Assembly (NCBI GenBank): GCA_034430215.1
Contig: DAOUFE010000012.1
Coordinates: 23,939 to 87,938, forward strand
From: UBA4782 sp034430215
Lineage (GTDB): Bacteria > Chloroflexota > Anaerolineae > Anaerolineales > Anaerolineaceae
DNA: 64,000 nt
Reading direction: 5' to 3'
The notes beneath the pieces are model-generated. The model did no database searches and was not told where the DNA came from. It saw only the letters and a list, made by a program, of their open reading frames with translations. Positions 60,659 to 64,000 of the stretch are shown here, one piece after another. Both the position numbers and the translations under genes were made by a program. Each line of letters opens with the position of its first letter. Positions within the stretch are counted from its first letter, which is position 1.

Positions 60659-61557
60659 CCAAATTGATGTCTTTGAAGGATGCAATTCGACAATATGTAA
60701 AAAATGGTGACTGTGTGTACGCAGCAGGTTTTACCCATCTGATCCCTTTTGCTGCCGGGCATGAGATCATCCGGCAAGGTTTAAAAGACCTGACTCTGGC
60801 ACGTGCTACTCCTGACCTGATCTACGATCAGATGGTGGCTGCAGGTTGTGCCCGTAAAGTCATTTTCTCGTATCTGGGAAACCCGGGTGTTGGTTCTCTT
60901 CGCATTTTGCGTTCTGCGATCGAATCGGGAGCTTTAGAGTTTGAAGAGTATTCACACTTTGGCATGATCTCCAGATTACAGGCTGGTGCAGCCGGATTGC
61001 CTTTTATCCCGATGAATCAAACGGCTGCTTGTGATCTGGAAAAAAGCAACCCCAATTATCGCCGGGTGAGTGATCCTTACGGTGGAAAAGATGTGGTGGT
61101 ATTGCCGCCCCTGCACCCAGATGTCGCCATTGTGCATGTTCAACGAGCTAATGAAGAGGGATATTCACACATCTGGGGAATTTTGGGCGAGCAAAAGGAA
61201 GCTGCGTTCGCTGCAAGGCATGTTATCATCACGGCAGAAGAAATTGTGCCGGATGATATCATCCGTTCAGATCCTAATCGTACCCTTATTCCTGGTTTCA
61301 TTGTCGATGCAGTATGCGAAGTACCACATTGTTCGCATCCATCGTATACCCAGGGATATTATGACAGGGATAATCAATTCTACCTGGCATGGGACAAAAT
61401 AAGTGAAAATCAAGATGATGTGAAGCGATACCTTGACGAATGGGTTTATGGAGTTGAGGATCGCCAGCAATATTGGGAAAAATTAGGGAAAGATGTACAC
61501 GACCGGCTCAAGGTTAAACCTCGCTTGAGTTATCCTGTTGATTATGGAGCGTACTAG
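60655..61557 (+). CDS. glutaconate-type CoA-transferase, subunit A
   Basis: The 300-residue protein matches the alpha subunit of family I CoA-transferases (GctA-like): MTKLMSLKDAIRQYVKNGDCVYAAGFTHLIPFAAGHEIIRQG, ARATPDLIYDQMVAAG and later ANEEGYSHIWG. In this type the alpha and beta chains form a heterodimer, and the beta chain carries the covalent CoA-binding Glu. The pair moves CoA from an acyl-CoA to a carboxylic acid. It is co-translated with the small membrane protein. Confidence 0.88.
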   Translation: MTKLMSLKDAIRQYVKNGDCVYAAGFTHLIPFAAGHEIIRQGLKDLTLARATPDLIYDQMVAAGCARKVIFSYLGNPGVGSLRILRSAIESGALEFEEYSHFGMISRLQAGAAGLPFIPMNQTAACDLEKSNPNYRRVSDPYGGKDVVVLPPLHPDVAIVHVQRANEEGYSHIWGILGEQKEAAFAARHVIITAEEIVPDDIIRSDPNRTLIPGFIVDAVCEVPHCSHPSYTQGYYDRDNQFYLAWDKISENQDDVKRYLDEWVYGVEDRQQYWEKLGKDVHDRLKVKPRLSYPVDYGAY

Positions 61558-61559
61558 CC

Positions 61560-62315
61560 ATGGAATACACTGCAAATGAATTAATGATCGTTAATGCTGC
61601 CCGGCTTTTGCGCGATGGTGATACTGTGTTCGTCGGTGTGGGAGTTCCCAATCTGGCATGCAACCTGGCCAGACGCACTCATGCACCCAACCTGTTAATG
61701 ATCTATGAAGCTGGTGTAGTAGGAGCAAGACCAGCAAGATTGCCATTGTCAATTGGTGACCCTACACTGGTAAGCGGTGCTGCCCTGGTGTGCAGCATGT
61801 ATGACATCTTTTCGCTCTATCTACAACGTGGAAATGTGGATGTCGGCTTTTTAGGTGGTGCGCAAATTGATAAATATGGAAATATCAATGCTACCGTGAT
61901 CGGTCCATACGACCATCCAAAAGTACGCCTACCAGGGTCGGGTGGCTCAATGGAAATCGCTGCCTGGGCGAACCGCTGCTATATCATGACGCCCCATCAA
62001 AAACGTCGTTTCCCTGAAAAAGTGGATTTCTGTACCTCTGCTGGCTTCATTCATGGGCAGGGTGAAAGGCAGGCAGCAGGCTTGCGGGGTAAGGGACCAC
62101 AAGCTATCGTTACTGACCTGGGTATCATGGAACCTGATGGCACAGGAGAATTGATCATCACAGCTCTACACCCTGGTATTCAAGTGCAACAGATGAAAGA
62201 TAATACCGGTTGGGATCTGAAAGCTGCCAATGAGATCAGAGTAACAGAACCTCCAAATGTAGATGAATTAAGAATCTTGCGAGAGGAATTAGACCCGCAA
62301 GGAATTTATCGTTAA
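61560..62315 (+). CDS. glutaconate-type CoA-transferase, subunit B
   Basis: The 251-residue beta subunit has the family start NELMIVNAARLLRDGDTVFVGVG and the sequence LMIYEAGVVG, where the Glu fits the position of the catalytic residue in GctB (E in SESG). That it is retained suggests a true transferase, rather than a hydrolase-like member such as IpdAB. The start is three bases after the A-subunit stop. The natural acids are not identified. Confidence 0.88.
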   Translation: MEYTANELMIVNAARLLRDGDTVFVGVGVPNLACNLARRTHAPNLLMIYEAGVVGARPARLPLSIGDPTLVSGAALVCSMYDIFSLYLQRGNVDVGFLGGAQIDKYGNINATVIGPYDHPKVRLPGSGGSMEIAAWANRCYIMTPHQKRRFPEKVDFCTSAGFIHGQGERQAAGLRGKGPQAIVTDLGIMEPDGTGELIITALHPGIQVQQMKDNTGWDLKAANEIRVTEPPNVDELRILREELDPQGIYR

Positions 62316-62327
62316 CAGGAATTATGG

Positions 62328-63356
62328 ATGGCAGAAACAGGCGAAAAGGTTGAATTATTGATCACTGTTCCTTTACCGGAGGAAGAGTTGGAAAAAATTC
62401 GTCAACTCTCCCCCCGGTTGAGGATCACACCATTTTACTCGCGGAAAATTGAGGAAATACCCTCTGAGTTTTGGGCAAAAACAGAAATCTTGTATACCGA
62501 TTCGGTCTTGCCAACATTGGAAATGGCTCCGAACTTGAAGTTCATCCAATTCCATTGGGCGGGGCTTGACCAGGTTGAGGAAACAGAAACTCTTTCCCGC
62601 CAGGGTGTCCAGATTGCCACAGCGAGCGGAGTAGCTGCATCGCAAATTGCGGAATATGTGGTGATGATGATGCTGGCACTTGGTCACCGTCTGCCAGAAA
62701 TGATACAACAACAAGAAAAAGGCGAGTGGGTACGGAATCGCTGGGAAAAACTGGTTCCGAAAGAACTACGTGACAGCACGGTAGGCATTGTAGGATATGG
62801 CAGTATCGGACGTGAGATTGCCCGTCAACTGCAGCCCTTTGGGGTGCATATTCTGGCAGCCAAGCGACATGTAATGCGACCAATGGATACCGGGTATACC
62901 CAGGAGGGATTGGGAGATCCAGAGGGGAATTATTTTCAACGTCTTTATCCCATACAAGCACTTGCTTCGATGCTAAAGTTATGTGATTTTATTGTGATCT
63001 GCCTGCCTTTGACGGCAGAAACAAAGAACATTATTAACGATGAAATATTTAAGGCTCTCAAACCAGAAGCGTATCTGATTGGAATTGGCAGGGGGGGCAT
63101 CATTGATGAGCATGCACTACTTTCGGCACTGCATGAACATCGCCTTGCTGGAGCAGCAATGGATGTTTTTGCAGAAGAGCCTCTTTCTTCACAAAGCCCG
63201 TTCTGGGATTTACCGAATGTGTTTGTTACCCCACATGTGGCGGGAATCAGTGCCCAATACCGTCAACGTGCTGTAGCATTGTTGATAGAAAATTTAGATC
63301 GTTATTTACAGGGATTACCAATCCTGAATGTTTTTCACCCTGAAGAAGGTTATTGA
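62328..63356 (+). CDS. D-isomer-specific 2-hydroxyacid dehydrogenase
   Basis: The 342-residue NAD-dependent enzyme has the catalytic residues of the family: Arg in GIGRGGIIDE, Glu in DVFAEEPL and His in TPHVAG. The dinucleotide motif VGIVGYGSIGREIARQ is near residues 150-166. It reduces a 2-oxo acid to a D-2-hydroxyacid (or the reverse); it could make D-2-hydroxyglutarate-type acids that the CoA-transferase uses, which is inference. The start has AGGA upstream, and it is 12 bases after the transferase B stop. Confidence 0.92.
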   Translation: MAETGEKVELLITVPLPEEELEKIRQLSPRLRITPFYSRKIEEIPSEFWAKTEILYTDSVLPTLEMAPNLKFIQFHWAGLDQVEETETLSRQGVQIATASGVAASQIAEYVVMMMLALGHRLPEMIQQQEKGEWVRNRWEKLVPKELRDSTVGIVGYGSIGREIARQLQPFGVHILAAKRHVMRPMDTGYTQEGLGDPEGNYFQRLYPIQALASMLKLCDFIVICLPLTAETKNIINDEIFKALKPEAYLIGIGRGGIIDEHALLSALHEHRLAGAAMDVFAEEPLSSQSPFWDLPNVFVTPHVAGISAQYRQRAVALLIENLDRYLQGLPILNVFHPEEGY

Positions 63357-63358
63357 TC

Positions 63359-64000
63359 ATGCATCGAAATATTCAATATGTATTATTTGACCTCGGGAAT
63401 ACTTTGCTTCAATATAATGCTCCCTGGCCAGATTCTTTGGAACAAGCTATCGCTGCATTGACGAAGTATCTTGTTGATAATGGGGTATTGCAGCAAGCAG
63501 ATGAATTTCATACTGCTTTTAGAACCAAATTACAGCAGTATTATACAGGTAGAGATGAAGACAATGTTGAGTATACTTCGCTGGATTCATTGAATGATTT
63601 GCTTCATGAGTTTGGCAAAGATCACGTTTCTTTTCTGCACTTGAGGGGGGCATTAGATGCTATGTACGCTGTATCGCAGTCTTACTGGTTTACAGAAGAC
63701 GATGCAGTTTCAACATTAAAGGAGCTGCAAGAGAGTGGCTACCGGATGGGTCTGGTTACGAATGCCAGTGATAGTGCAGATGTCAATACGCTGGTTGATA
63801 AAGCAAAGATTCGCAATTTTTTTGATGTAATCACTATTTCTGCTGATATTGGATTACGGAAGCCTCACCCAAGTATGTTCAAAGCTGCACTTGATTTCTG
63901 GCATGCAAACCCGAAACAGGCGGTGATGATCGGTGATTTATTATCGGCGGATATCCTAGGAGCCAATCAATTTGGCATAGCCAGCATCTGGATCACTCGA
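63359..64000 (+). CDS. HAD-family hydrolase (incomplete at window end)
   Basis: The first 214 codons are open to the window end. The translation begins MHRNIQYVLFDLGNTLLQYN and has motif II (LVTNASD, with Thr) and motif III/IV sequence (GLRKPHPSMF, MIGDLLSADILGA). In motif I the usual second aspartate is replaced: FDLGNT in place of DxDGT. DxGN variants are known in the YihX-like branch, so this need not mean loss of activity. It is probably part of the same operon (2 bases after the dehydrogenase stop). The end is not seen. Confidence 0.85.
   Translation, partial: MHRNIQYVLFDLGNTLLQYNAPWPDSLEQAIAALTKYLVDNGVLQQADEFHTAFRTKLQQYYTGRDEDNVEYTSLDSLNDLLHEFGKDHVSFLHLRGALDAMYAVSQSYWFTEDDAVSTLKELQESGYRMGLVTNASDSADVNTLVDKAKIRNFFDVITISADIGLRKPHPSMFKAALDFWHANPKQAVMIGDLLSADILGANQFGIASIWITR

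Noticed and set aside
63359..63397. Loss of HAD catalytic aspartate as a sign of an inactive enzyme
   Set aside because: FDLGN variants are known in an active HAD branch, so loss of activity is not claimed.
1..64000. CRISPR array, prophage, insertion sequence or integrase
   Set aside because: I saw no spaced direct repeats, transposase or integrase-like gene, nor terminal repeats, and composition looks even.

Overview
The window reads as a stretch of bacterial chromosome from a mid-GC organism, most likely a member of the Chloroflexota, class Anaerolineae. This is an inference from the gene families and their arrangement, because the window contains no rRNA gene. Nearly all of it is coding. 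Strong Shine-Dalgarno sites are common, ATG/GTG/TTG starts are all used, and promoters of the sigma-70 type recur, often with an extended -10 (TGn next to the -10 hexamer). I see no phage, insertion sequence or CRISPR array. One tRNA gene (anticodon CAT) lies at 56003-56075.

Layout. 1-189: end of a pyrimidine-nucleoside phosphorylase. 417-5102 (minus): an export-type operon of a Yip1-like membrane protein, an ABC ATPase, a secreted NEW3/CARDB-type protein and a MacB-like permease. 5278-10333 (plus): a T-box leader controlling an unusual isoleucyl-tRNA synthetase, then lspA and an RluD-type pseudouridine synthase, followed by threonine aldolase. 11398-12951 (minus): a GAF-GGDEF diguanylate cyclase. 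13141-22056 (plus): purine nucleoside phosphorylase, a membrane-anchored protein, an acetyltransferase, a membrane/GAF sensor-like protein, an S1-domain protein, FtsK, a CDP-alcohol phosphatidyltransferase and Lgt. 22150-27409: a metallo-beta-lactamase-fold hydrolase, then on the minus strand an HNH endonuclease, a SEDS-PBP fusion, MTA phosphorylase and a cold-shock protein. 27659-32143 (minus): a carbohydrate ABC importer without its ATPase plus a six-hairpin glycosidase. 32300-38009: methyltransferase, two FHA proteins, archease-RtcB RNA repair, YbaK, PHP phosphoesterase and SecG. 38149-41704: a family 5 solute-binding protein, an unknown protein, a PduO-type adenosyltransferase and a DUF554 protein. 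41760-54608 (minus): small genes, then a long co-directional train of zinc-ribbon protein, PfkB kinase, ParA, ParB, amidohydrolase, two histidine kinases, a response regulator, an unknown 97-residue protein, a CpaF-like ATPase, a double-HTH regulator, a TPR-like protein and an acetyltransferase. 54720-64000: RadC, an unknown protein, the tRNA, thioredoxin, a UbiA prenyltransferase, DUF429, and a metabolic operon (aldehyde dehydrogenase, CoA-transferase A and B, D-hydroxyacid dehydrogenase, HAD phosphatase) that runs off the end.

The observations I find most worth following are these. (1) The IleRS carries a rearranged class I signature, G-V-H-H in place of H-x-G-H. (2) A SEDS glycan polymerase is fused to a PBP domain in which all three transpeptidase motifs are lost, while the SEDS aspartate is kept. 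(3) An orphan, divergent CpaF-type ATPase sits in an operon-like train with parAB and a two-kinase signalling module, one kinase of which has an N-terminus resembling MshEN/GspE-N domains. (4) The CAT tRNA has two non-canonical positions. None of these is proven novel from sequence alone. Each finding states the check that would decide it.
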